Assembly (NCBI GenBank): GCA_030267565.1
Contig: BRXU01000013.1
Location: forward strand, 536,001-600,000
Origin: Pleodorina starrii
Taxonomy: Eukaryota; Chlorophyta; Chlorophyceae; Chlamydomonadales; Volvocaceae
Reading direction: 5' to 3'
Length of the DNA stretch: 64,000 nucleotides
Positions 47,001-58,700 of the stretch are shown here, piece after piece. How positions within the stretch are numbered: position 1 is the first letter of the stretch; each line of letters begins with the position of its first letter. The notes below the pieces were generated by a model. That model ran no database searches and was not told the DNA's origin. It saw only the letters and a program-made list of their open reading frames with translations. A program made the position numbers and the translations under genes.

Positions 47001-49722
47001 CGACGGCGACCCCGCAGGCACCGAGCCCCGACCGTCCAGCTGCTGTTGCTGCTGCGTGTGATGATGGTGTAATGGGTGGCCTTGCGGCTGGAAGCCGCGG
47101 TGCGGCGCAGCAGCCCCTGCCGCCGCCGCCGCCGCCGCCGGCGCACCGGGACTGAGGAATGGTTGCGGCATGTGGTGGTGGGGGGTGGTGTGCGCCGAGG
47201 CTGAGGCGTCGTCCATGCCCTCATCGCCGCTGAGCACGCTGCCCGGGGTGTCCTGTGGGGCAACGACGGCGGCGGCGGTGGCGGCGGAGGCGGAGGCGGC
47301 GGCTAAGCTGGGTGCCGCAAACGCCGTGCCAGCCTGCCCAGAGCAAGTGTACACATCGCAGACATGGGCGGATGCGATATGCGAGTATAAGGTACTGATA
47401 TTAAAACGCGCGCAATGGCAAGGACGGGGCAGCGACATCCGGATGGCTGTGTCTTCGCTTGCGCGCTGCGCCACACCACATCCGCGCCGCCCTGGACAGC
47501 CGCGCCGCTGCGTCAATGGAATAATTCGAACCCACCTGCCCAACGGCTGCCGCCGCCGCTGCGGCCACCGCCGCCGCAGAGCCCCGCGTCCCCCGCCGCG
47601 AGCCGCTGCGCCCAGCACCGCGCCGCGAGCCGCTTCCAGCTCCGCTGCCGGCAGCGGGCGTCGCGTTACTGCTACCGCTGCCGCCGCCGCTCCGAGACGC
47701 CCCCCGCGGCGGCGTCATGTACGGAATCGGGAACGCGCCCCCGGCAGCCGTGGCCGCGGCGCCGGCGCCGGCGCTGGCGCCGCCGCCAACGCTTGCGGCC
47801 GTGTTCAAGGCCGCGGAGGCGCCGCCGGCGCCGAACGGCTGCGGCTGCGCCGCCGCCGTCGCCGCCGCGCCAGCTTCCAACAGCTGCTCCGGCGCCGGCG
47901 CCTCCAGCTCGCGTAGAGCCGCCTCTACGACCTCTGGTTGCACGTACTGCGGGGCAGACGCGCAGTGTGATTGATGACGGGGTGGACACACGTGGGCACT
48001 GCAAGCTGTGCGCAGCGCAGTGGCGCGTGCGAGCGACCTACACACTCCCAGTAACACCATACCAAAGTACCAAAGAATCAAGAGCCCTTTACGCTCGCCT
48101 TCCTGTCTGTTGCACCCACACCCACCCGACCGCGCCTCCCGACTCGGCCCTCTTCATGGCTGGGGTCTCCCTCCCTCGAGTCGACGCGCAGCCCCCAGCC
48201 CGACACCGCAACCACCCGCCCACCCGCTGCTGTGTCGTCTTTACTACCACCCGCCCACCCGCTGCTGTGTCGTCCTTACTACCCGCCTGCCCAGGGGCCA
48301 CCCGCCCCGGGGCCCGCACGCGCCTTCTTGCACTTGGCCCTGAGCAGCAGCCCCAGCCACCTGTCCCCCTCCGCCAGCTCGGCCCCCAGCCGCTCCACCA
48401 GCGCCACCTCCGCCTCGTTGCTGAGCAGGTGACCGTCGATGAGGGCCGCGAAGGCGTCGTAGCAGTAGGGGTCCAGCTGGGGAGAGGGGAGGCACAGGTA
48501 CCGTAAGAAAAAAACACGAAGCACAGGGAACCACAAGGGAGAGGGGTAGCTTAGAGTGACATGCGGTAATGGACCTTCCGTCTCCCCCTCCCTTCTCTCC
48601 CTCCCTTCGCTCCCTCCCTCCTCTCTTTCTCGCTCCCCTCTCCCTCCCTTCTCTCCCTCCCTCTTCTCTCTCCCCTCTCCCTCCCTCCTCTCCCTCGCTC
48701 TCCCTCCCTTCTCTTCCCCCTCCCCCCATTTCCCTCCCGCCAAGTCACGGACCTGCAGCGCCGCTTGATACCACACCGCCGCCCGGCCCCGGTTCTCCAG
48801 CGCCTCGAAGGCCCGACCGCGCAGACAGCACATGCCCGCCTGCACCCGCACGCCCGCGCCGCCGCCGGGGGGCTCCAGAACCGAGTCCTGGGGCCGCGCA
48901 GGAGGTTGCGTTGGGAACGGGAGCTGGTGCGGAAACCCGGACAAACGGGAGCCGAGCGTAAGGAGCTGCCCGACTTTGATGTAGAGGGAGGCGTGCAGTG
49001 AGGAAACGACGGGACTCGCCGCCACGAGGGTGGGTCGGTCCACGCTGCCTCACCGCCAAGCTTCCACGGACAATCATCCTGAGTCCTGATAAATGACCTA
49101 GCTCCCGCTCCTCCTTTCCCCCGCGAGGCCCCTCCTGTGTCTGCTGTATCTGTTAAGCGCCAGCCCTCCCGCCCTCTCCCATCGGAGACCGGCAACGCAA
49201 GGCCGTGCGCGCGCACAAACCTCGTAGGCTTGCGGCTCCTGCACGGCCTCATCGTCCCCTAGCAGCGCGACCACCTCCTCCCAGTCCCCTGCCTCCGCCA
49301 GGCAGCAGCCAGCCAGGTACGTGAACTCGGCGCCCAGCTCCACCACGCCGGCAGTTCGAAGCAGCGACAACGAGCGGTGGAACTGGCGCGCGGCGAAGTA
49401 GGCCTGCGTCCCAAACCATCGGCAAGCCGCAAGGTCGGCACTTAGCTGTCTGCAAATTTCTGGACTGGTGCCATGGCCGGGAGCTTCATAAGGACAGCTG
49501 GAGGAAGCTGTAGTCAACAGAGATCGAGGAACAGTCGCAAATCGTAAGCGCGGGAAGGGGACATGAACGGGCAGCACACACCTGTGCAAGCAGGTATACA
49601 TCCCCAGGCGAGTTGTTGCTAAACGTCACGAGCTTGTCCGCATAGAAAATTGCGGAAGCTGTTAGGTGCTTATCAATGCAGTCCTGGGCCAGCCCCCGTA
49701 AACGAGAGCACAGCACCTCCAT
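44068..49722 (-). CDS. APC6: anaphase-promoting complex subunit 6 (CDC16/APC6), TPR protein
   Basis: Twelve exons: 49722-49582, 49403-49221, 48887-48753, 48476-48283, 47998-47536, 47333-46861, 46790-46603, 46176-46022, 45917-45795, 45367-45229, 44917-44673 and 44202-44068 (857 aa in this model). The start (DCIDKHLTASAIFYADKLV) and core match plant APC6: GDYEAAYALT, WYAVGCYYLAARQPEAARRY, then AMSAYRTAARLFPG, CPDDPAVCHELGVLMY and LGYVAQLAGDPRVAVEHYHA, successive TPR helices. APC6 is a TPR scaffold of the ubiquitin ligase that drives metaphase-anaphase transition and mitotic exit. An insertion of about 250 residues rich in Ala, Gly, His and Gln separates the N-terminal TPRs from the rest and is absent from land-plant homologues. 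The exon 4/5 junction is uncertain: exon 5 could instead begin at 47946, but then no phase-matched GT donor exists. Confidence 0.92.
46181..46210. repeat. telomere-like TTTTAGGG tract in an APC6 intron
   Basis: Two to three degenerate TTTTAGG(G) units a few bases upstream (in gene orientation) of the acceptor for exon 8. Confidence 0.7.
48560..48740. repeat. polypyrimidine CTCCCT-type tract filling an APC6 intron
   Basis: About 180 bp of nearly pure C/T on the + strand (pure purine in the transcript), in the intron between 48476 and 48753. Confidence 0.85.
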
Positions 49723-50144
49723 GATCTAAGAATATAATCGATAACTACAACGCAATCATGTCAATCGGTCTTGTAAAGCACGAGCGCAGAACCTGCTTCT
49801 TTCAAGCATATGAGTAAGGTATCCCGCTCGGGCAACGCATATTAAATTCACAAAAAATTATAGCGTATGCCATGACGAGAACTTCCTTCGCCTTCGCCTC
49901 GCGAACTAGCGGGCTACCGGACCAACTGCCGCGGTTCCGGAGCCTGTCGACCCCGGGACCATTGCCTCTTAGATCCTCGAATGAACACGCACGGCCCTCT
50001 CATAAACTGCCATGGACGCATGGTGCCCTGTGTTTGTCTGTGATGGTGATGTCAGCGCTAATCCGGGTCGTTGGTGCAGCAGGGTGCAGCTTTCCATAGA
50101 CTTTGACGCGGCCACGCCTGGCGATCAGCCCCAGTGGCATCACA

Positions 50145-50190
50145 GTGCGGAAAGGTGCGGAAAGGTGCGGAAAAGTGCGGAAAGGTGTGG
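50145..50190. repeat. 10-bp tandem repeat (TGCGGAAAGG)n
   Basis: About four and a half near-identical decamers, 420 bp upstream of the APC6 start codon. Confidence 0.85.
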
Positions 50191-52296
50191 AAGTGCGAGC
50201 GGACTAAACAGTAGAGGTGCGTCAGCAGGTGGCATCCGCCCGGCCGCATCTCCCCATCCCACGTCCTCCGACTGAATCCTCTGCATCCCGTCGTGCCTGT
50301 CTCCCGTCGTCTCATCCCCTGCCCCATCTGCCGTCCCGCTCTTTGTCCCTCTGTCCCGTCGTGCTGGCAAAGCGGCCACATCACGCGGCCTGCGTCACGA
50401 CACAGCACACAGCACACTGCGCGTGCAACGGTCGGCCACCTGCAGCCTCAATTACGCAGTGTGTCATGTCATGACACCTGATAAGGCCCTTCCAGGCCCC
50501 CGTGTCGACCGTTCGACGGCGCCGTTATACGTAACACGCACGTACCTACCTACCTACCTACCTACCTTGCCTCCCGGGTTGCGCAGCGCACCTACAAAGG
50601 GCGCTTGGCGTCCGACTGTTCATCATCGGCGCCTCAGCATCCCGCCACCCATCCTGCTAACGGCCCCCGTCCCGCAGCGACAGTCGTACAAAAGCCAACG
50701 TGCTCCTCGGAGTGAGGAAGATATGGACGACATCATACGAGCATACGGCAACACGACAGCTCATTATGGCTTTCGGCAAGCCCGCCACCACAACCCTTCC
50801 AAGTTCCAACGGCATATGTCCTTTCCGTGTTGCCCATGTTGCCCAAACGCAACGGGACTTCATTTGCATTGTGTGCATTCCCAAACACAACAAAGCATTT
50901 CCTCGTCATGACACCCCGCACCGCGCCCTTCCTCGGGATACGGCACCTCGGCTCCCCATCGGCCACGATACCCGAACTCAACGCCGTACTACTGTCGTAT
51001 CGTGGTCGTGTGTCACAACCCCAGCTGGGGATCCACACCAAAAAAATCAACAACTGCGCATCACGAGCAACGAGTATCTGGAAGCACCCACCATTTTAGC
51101 AGAAGTGAGCATCGAGAGGTACCTAGCAACACAAGTCCAACGCCACACAATACACCGCCACCACCACCACCACCGCCACCATCCCCCACAAGCACAACGA
51201 GCAACAAAGCACTACCAACAAGCACCATCACCCACCACCATTGCCAATACCAAGGAACCCCCCATCGGATCCCCAACGAATCCCCGAGGAATTCGCATCG
51301 CCCCCTCCCACATCCACATCTACATAAGACGAATCGCCGCTTATTTTTTAACACACGATTCCAACGCGAAGCAGCCGGCACCCGCTTGCATTTCGGTTCG
51401 CAATCCTGGCATCGAGTCCACATTCCGTCCCGAGTCAGCAACTCAGCACCCGTGTTTATTGCTACCAATCTAGGATGCCGCCATTCGGTCCGATGCAGCC
51501 CCGTCCAGCCACCGCCATCAAACCAACCAATCATATGTTGGTGGGGCACACAGCCGAGACGCAGTGCGCGGCTCGCGTGGGAGTCCTCCAGACCCAGCGC
51601 GGGAGCTACCTCGGCGCTTGGGAGCCCGAGGGCGTCATGCCAGCGGACAAAGACAAAGCATAGGTGTCTTTGTCAGGGCTTTCCGTCGCCGCAGCGGTGG
51701 CGATGGCGATGGCGGTGACTGGCGACGGCGGCGATGGATCGAATCAAGCCGGTGGGCAGGTCGGCGCGCGGGGAAGGAAGCCGCCGCCATGGCGCCGCAT
51801 GAGCGAAGACGGAGGCGACGACCCCAGCCGGTCGTGCCGTAAAGCGTATGGTCCATGGCCGGCCCAGCCGCATACGGCAATCCCCACTGCAGTACAGGTG
51901 GCCATGAGTCATCATCAGCGGCTCCACCGCGGGCCAACAAAAACTTCATCCGCGCGCGAGCCCCTCGCACCTATTGGGCTCATACACTCCTTTGAGCAAT
52001 TCACGGGAGAAGGGCCCCCTAGACCCGGGCGCGCAGCTGCCAATATAATAAAATGCGCGATGGCAAAGAGCCGCAAATGCGCCTTGCATCAGGCATCAGG
52101 CGCACACTCCGCTAAAAGAGAGGGAAAGATAGAGAAGAGCGGTAAGCAAGTCCAAACGCTGCGCAAAGGCGCAGGCGCCGGTAGGTCCAATCATCAGGCA
52201 CGCACGCTGAGACAGCAAGGACCCCCCGCGCCTCCCGCTGGCAAGCCCCCAGCGATGCGCGCATGGCTGCATTATTACTACACGCACGACCGTCGC

Positions 52297-52323
52297 GTGT
52301 GTGTGTGTGTGTGTGTGTGTGTG
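52297..52323. repeat. (GT)n microsatellite
   Basis: About 13 GT units, 420 bp past the RLK2 stop codon in gene orientation. Confidence 0.9.
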
Positions 52324-52741
52324 TATTGGGGGGGGGTGCCCCCGTGGCCCCCTGTTGCGGCCAGCCACCACATCAGTCCTCATTTCACACACGAGCGCGG
52401 ACGCACACAAGCACCAGCGCATGCCTTTGGGTTGGGTTAACATCTTAACAAGGCAAGAGAAAGAGGAAGGAGGAAAGAGGAGAGACACTCGCAACGTCGC
52501 AACCAAGTCAAGTCGAGTCGTCCACGGCGACCCACGCCACAGGCTGCATCATCCGCGCCCAAGGCCAGCCAGCCAGCCAGCCAGTCAGCCAGTCAGCCGG
52601 CGCGTCATCTCGCCGCAAAGCCCCCGCGATCAGTCTCTCGGCGCGAGTCAGTCCGTCCATCCATCCATCCCTCCTTGCACATCGCGCCGCAGCGCCCCTC
52701 CCCGTCCCCACACCCGTACAGCCGCCGCCGCCGCCGCCCCC

Positions 52742-55700
52742 TTACGCACCGCCGCCTCCGCCGCCACGGCTTCCCGAGCACATCCCCAACATTGCCTCTA
52801 GCCTCCTGACCACGTCCACAAACGCCGGTCTGTCCTTCGGCGCCTGCGCCCAACACTCCACCATGAGTCGCGCGAAGGCGGGTGGCAGCCACAGCGGCAG
52901 CGGCGGGCGGCCGCTGCTCAGCACCACGCGGTGTAGGATGGCTGCGGGGGTGAGTCCGCTCCAGGGGCGTTCCCCGGTGGCCAGTTCCCACACTGGCCGG
53001 ACGCGGGGAGGAGGACGAGGAACAAGAGGGCGGGGTCGGCGGCGAGAGCAACAGGGGCAGCAACAGGGGCAGCAACAGGGGCAGCAAGAGCATTAACAGC
53101 AACAAGAGCAGCAAGAGCAACGAAGGGGCGGTGTGTGGATGGGAAGCGACGCCTGGCACATGGGTGGGCGCTGGGCGGGCTGGGGCCGTCGGGCGCGGGG
53201 CCCTCGGGTGCACCGCACCGCACCACAACGTCCGACACACGACAGCCTCCGAGGGTCCGCTGGCCCGCTGGCTGTACTCTTCCCCCTGGCTCTGGAAAGG
53301 CCTCACTGCAACATCCACAACAACAACCGTCAAGGGATCAACATCCACAACAACAACCGTCAAGGGATCAACCGAAACCCGACCGTTGCCCCCAAACCCC
53401 ACCGCTGCCGCACCGACCGGTGACCAGACCCGCCCACTCCAGCCCCGCCCACTCCAGCCCCGCCCACACCAGCCCCGAACACTCACTGGTAATGCCAAAG
53501 GCGTAGCAGTCGACCTGCGGCGACACGTGCCCCTCCGCCCAAGCCTCCGGCGCCAGATGGGAGAGCGTGCCGTGGGGCCGGGTGGAGACGTGCGTGCGGT
53601 CGGAGCCCAGCACTCGGGCCAGACCGAAGTCACACACCTGCCGGGTGCGTCCGGGGAGAGGGTGAGAGGGAGGGTGAGAGGGAGGGAGGGAGGGTGAGAG
53701 GGAGGGAGGGAGGGAGGGAGGGGGAGAGGGTGGGTGATTGGGTGAGTGTATGGGTGCGTGTGCACGGAAGGGGGAAGCGCGGCGGCGGATGGGGGCCGAG
53801 AGCAGCGGAGCAGCGCCGGCAACGCAATGCGCACAGGGCCAGTCATCAGGGAGGAGAGGGAAAGGAGGGTGAGAGGGAGGGAGAGGGAGGGAGAGGGAGG
53901 GCAGGGGCGGGCGGGCGGTGGAACACTGCCGACGGAGCCCCAGCAAAGGGCCACACGAAGGGGCCACGAGGGCGCGTGGCGGCAGACAGCGACAGCGACA
54001 GCGACACGCGGCGCGGCAGCTCCCCCCACCTTTGCCCGCAGCTCCACCCCCGCCAGGGCCCTTTGCTCCGTATCACTGGCGGCCGTTTGGCTGTAGGCGC
54101 TGCATCCCGTGGAGACAGAGGTGCCCGGAGAGAGAGCCCTGACGGCGGCGGCGGGATTGACGACGGAGGCCCTGGCGGCGGCGGCGGCGGCTGGATCGGA
54201 ACTGGGTACGGGGAACGAGGCTGCTTCCGCCGCCGCCGCCGCCGCCGCGGCCACCAGCGGAAGAGGCGGCGGCTGCGGTAGCGCGGGTTCCGGCAGCGGT
54301 TCGGCGTAGGCGCACGCGGGCAGCTCGGGAGCAGCCGCACAGGAGGGGGTGGTGGTGGTGGTGGCTCCGGTGGTGGTGGCGGTGGTGGCGGTTGCTCCAG
54401 CTGGTTCGGTGGCGCAGGCGGCCGCCGATGAGGGCGGAGAGGGGTACTGGAGCGGCGCGTAGGTTAATAAGACGTTGGAGAGCTTCAGATCTGCGGTACG
54501 GCGGTACGGCAGTACGGCAGCGGCGGAAAAAGCGTGATCACGGCATATGCCCTAATGGACTTGGTCACACGCCAAGATGCGACAATGCGCGCTGAGGTCA
54601 GCCGAGAGGGGTGGTGGTACGACGGGGGTACGACGGGGGAGGGAGAGCGCGGCCCTCCCTCCCTTCCTTCCCCGAACGCTGACCCACCTCCATGGCAGAC
54701 CCCGTGGCGGTGTATGTACGACATGCCGTACGCGATATCCAGCGCCAGGCGCGTCAGCAGCACCTGTTAAGAGAACGAGGAGAGAGAACGGCAACGCGGG
54801 CCAACGGACCCACGGGTCAGCGCGGCGTCGGGTGACGAGTGACGGGGGTCCCGCAGCCTGACACGGGTTTGCGGACGGTACGACAAGAGCCCACCATGAG
54901 CCCACCAACCCCCCCCCCATCTGACGACCCTCAACTACCCAACGGTATCCAACGCTGCCCCATCCGAATCCCACCTGCCCCGCCCTGCACGTGCCCAGTA
55001 GTCCCACCATGTCAGGGAAGAGCCCGCCCTCGCGCCACCGACGGCTCCTCCACGCCGCCAGACTGCCCCCCTCACACAGCTCCATCACCAAAAAGCCGTG
55101 GCTGATGCTGTCGATGCCGCCAGGGCAGCCTGTGTGGTCCACATTGCCGCCACCACCACCACCACCACCGCCCCCCAGCCGGTGCTGCCCTGCGCCGCGA
55201 ATCCTGGAGGCAATCCACAGCGCCTCCATCGCCGCCGTGCCAGCCGCCAGCGCCGCCGCCACCGGCACATCCCTGCCGCCGCCGTCGCACTCGTAGCTGC
55301 CGCCGCCGCCTTCCGCAGCCTCGCTGCCCTTGCCCCTCCCGCCGCCACCGCTCCCGCCACCGCTCCCGCCGCCGCTGCTGACGCTGCCGCTGCCGCCAGT
55401 CTCCCGGCTGTCGATGCCAGCATCTCTGCGCTCCTGATGTTGACTACTCGGACGGCCAATGGGAAGCGGCTGCTGCGGTGATGGCCGCGGCCCTACGATT
55501 GATTCCTCCGCCAAATACGCGCCGTCGGACAACCGACAACCGACGTCGAGCTCCGCAGCCAAATGCGATTGCGGCACGCGCACAAGTGGAGACAAGCAAA
55601 GCTGGGAGAGGACGCCTGGGGCCCTCTGACCTGGGACGAGAGTCGTACGACGGTCGAGAGGCGCCCGCAGGGCCTCGCCCGCGGCGTCGGCGGTGTAGCC

Positions 55701-58700
55701 TGCCGAGGCGACGATGCCGCTGCCGCCACCTGCCGATGTGCCGATGCCGCTTCCGCCGACACCATCCGGTGGCGGCGGCGGCAGCATCGTCATCTCGGCA
55801 GGTGGCGGCGGCGGCGGCGACGTCGCCAGCTGTATGCTTCCGTCGGGTCCCAACTGCAGGAAGCGGAGCGCCGAGACGACATTGGGGTGCCGCAGCGTCT
55901 GGCTGAGCAGCACCTCGTTGTGTACGGCTTTGCACAGCTCCGCGCCGTACTGCAGTACCTTGACCGCCACGGGGCGGCCCTGCCAGGAACCTGGGAAGCG
56001 GGATTTGGGTCGGGGAGGCGGGGAGAGGACAGGTGGGGAGGGGAGAGGAGTGGGGTTAAAATGATGCGCCGCGGAGGAGAGAGCCGGGGAACAAAGTGGG
56101 TGACGCGTATATTGTATTGAGAGGTTGCGAGGAGGAGTGCGGGCGGGGAGGCCAGAGCAGCTTTCAGCTTTTTACTTAACTTGACCCCAAAACCCTAAAA
56201 CCCCAAAACCCTAAAACCACGCAAGGAAGTCAACCTTGAAAGGGAAGGCGTGTTGATCCTTGCTCACGCAAAGGACTCCCGCAGCAGCACACGGGGGGTT
56301 CGAGTGCAGCTCGCCCGCTGCAGCTGTTCGGTCAACCGCCGGGCTGCCTAACCACCTCCGGCCCTCTCCGCCGCGTGTGGTGGCCACACGTGATGGGGCC
56401 GTGTCCGTGTGTGTCCCCGACAGGGAGGGGGCAGGCCGCGGGGGCAGGCCTGCCTACCCAGTACGTACCGGTATGCCCACATATGCCATTGCAGGCAGGC
56501 TCGGCTTACAGCGCGGGCACAGCGTCCCCGGACAGCCCCCGGACAGCCCCCTCCGCCACCCGCCCAGCCCAGCCCAGCGCACCTTGCAACACGCGCCCGA
56601 AGCTGCCCTGGCCCAGACAGATGCTCGGGTCTGCGAGGTGTACGGCACCAAGCGTACGGCAGCAGGGCCAGAGATCAGCAGCAATCAGCCGCAGCTGCAA
56701 GCCCTTGACCAGTTGTGGTTTCGGGGCGGGGCAAGTGGGACGGGTCGTGTTGCCGCAGCAGCCAGCCGCCACCGTCCGCATCCGCCGCGATGCGAAAACA
56801 GGTGTGGGTGTGTATGTGTGTGTGTGTGTGAAAAGAAAAGAAAAGAAGAAGGTGAGAAACAGGGCCTCAGCGCCAGCTCGTGCTCGTGAGGGAAGGCGAA
56901 GGCAAGTGTGCTTACAGACCACCCTCCCTCCCTCCCTCCCTCCCTCCCTCCCTCCCTCCCTCCCTCCCTCCCTCCCTCCCTCCCTCCCTCCCTCCCTCCC
57001 TCCCTGCACAAAACCGGACACGTCCGTTGGCCGACCGAAGGGGAAATGGGGAAACAGCGGCACCACCCGCACCCGCACCCGCGCCCGCGGCAATGACCAG
57101 CCAGCGCAGATGCGACCACCGATGCTCACCGATGCTCACGTCGCCCACACGCAGCATGGTGCTGCCGCCGCCGCCTCCGCCGCCAGCCGCAGCGACACTG
57201 CCGCCTCCGCCTCCGCCGCCACCGATCCCGGGACCCAAGGGCAACTGCTGCGGCAACCGCTGTCCGCGCGCCGGCCGCTCCTGGGCCTCCTTCCCGCCGC
57301 CACCGCCGCCCACCGCCACCGCAGCCTCACCGCCCGCCACCAAAGGTCTGCAGCGCGTGCTGAGCAACGCAACCAACTTCCCCTCCGGTGCGCCTCCCGG
57401 CGCGGCACTGGCCACCAGCCAGCCGCTAGCGGCTGCGCCAGTGCCCTTGGCGCCGCCCCGCTGCTGCCGCCGCCGCCGCTGCAGAAGGCAGAGCAACAGC
57501 GACATTCCGGCAGCCAGCAGCAACACGCCGCCGCAAACGGGAGCTGCGCAGAGGGCCCGGGGGTCAGGGAGTGATATGCTCCTTTATATAACACAGAGGG
57601 CCCGGGGGGTATGACAAAATACCGCCGCCCGGGGGGGCCAGTCAGGGGATTCCGTCTCGACTCCGGATTGCGGTTTGCGGAGGCAGTGGGGGGGGGTGGC
57701 TGCGCTCGAGTGGTTGTGTCTGTCTGGTGTGGCGGCATGGCGGGGACCAGCTCGAAGGGATGGGCACCGAAAGGTGCCCCCTTCGCCGACCGCCGTCCTC
57801 CAGCCCGCCCCGCCCCGTCCCGCCCTGTCCCGTCCCGTCCGTATGATCCCTCCTCTCGCCGTCTCCTTCGCTGAGCAATCTTCCTTCCCACCAAGGGAGA
57901 GGCGGCACCGCAGCGCACTCACGAATCTCTCCCCGCACCGCACTCACCTGCGATCAAGACGGTCCGCTTGACAGGCCCTTCACCGCCGCCGCTGCCGCCG
58001 CCGCTGCTGTTATTGCCCTCTAGCAGCGCCCAGGTCCGCTCCAGAGACATCAGTCGCTGCGTCTCACTGAGCACACATGCGGTTGGACTGAGCTGCTGCA
58101 TGCACGATTCCGGCACCTGGGCCATGCAAACCTGACAGGACAGGGTAGGATGGGATAGGATGGGACAGGATAGGATGGGACAGGACAGGACAAAGTACTT
58201 GGGCACAATACTTGGGCTAAGGACCAAGTGCAGATCGAGCACACGCACATCCACATCCCCCCGGGGGTTGTGCAGCGCCCAGCGACGCACCCGCGCGGCG
58301 GCGCGGCCCCGAGCCCCAGGTACTGCGACACACGCCCAGCCCGGGCGACAGCCGCCCCCCTTGCACCCACCATCCGCACATCTAGCGCCTCCGCCACAAA
58401 GCCCCCGCCCCCGCCGGAAGTCGGCGGCAGCAACACGCTAGCATTCACCAGCATCACGCTGCGTACGTAGCACTCGTCAATGGGCGCCTGCTGACGACAC
58501 CAGGGACTTCCCAGGACGGCCTGCTGGGGCTCCTACTGGGCTCGGGGCGTGTGGGTGGGATTGGGACAGGATCGGGAGGGGGCGGCCGTCAAGGATTCGA
58601 TCTGGATGGGGTACTACTTGTTACTTGGCATTGCGAGTATCGCCATTGGGCGTCTCTTTTGTGTAAAACTCCGTGTTTGTTTCTTTTCTTGCGAAGCAGC

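Larger units (their letters stand above)
49723..52741. other. intergenic region between APC6 and RLK2
   Basis: The left end is the APC6 promoter; the right end is the RLK2 3' UTR. No gene is supported. ORFs at 50423-52440 are Pro, His and Thr-rich and differ in every frame. A CTAC-type run lies at about 50544-50568. Confidence 0.5.

Noticed and set aside
48545..48770. Ser/Pro-rich and Glu/Gly/Arg-rich ORFs over the CTCCCT tract
   Set aside because: They are readings of a polypyrimidine intron within APC6.
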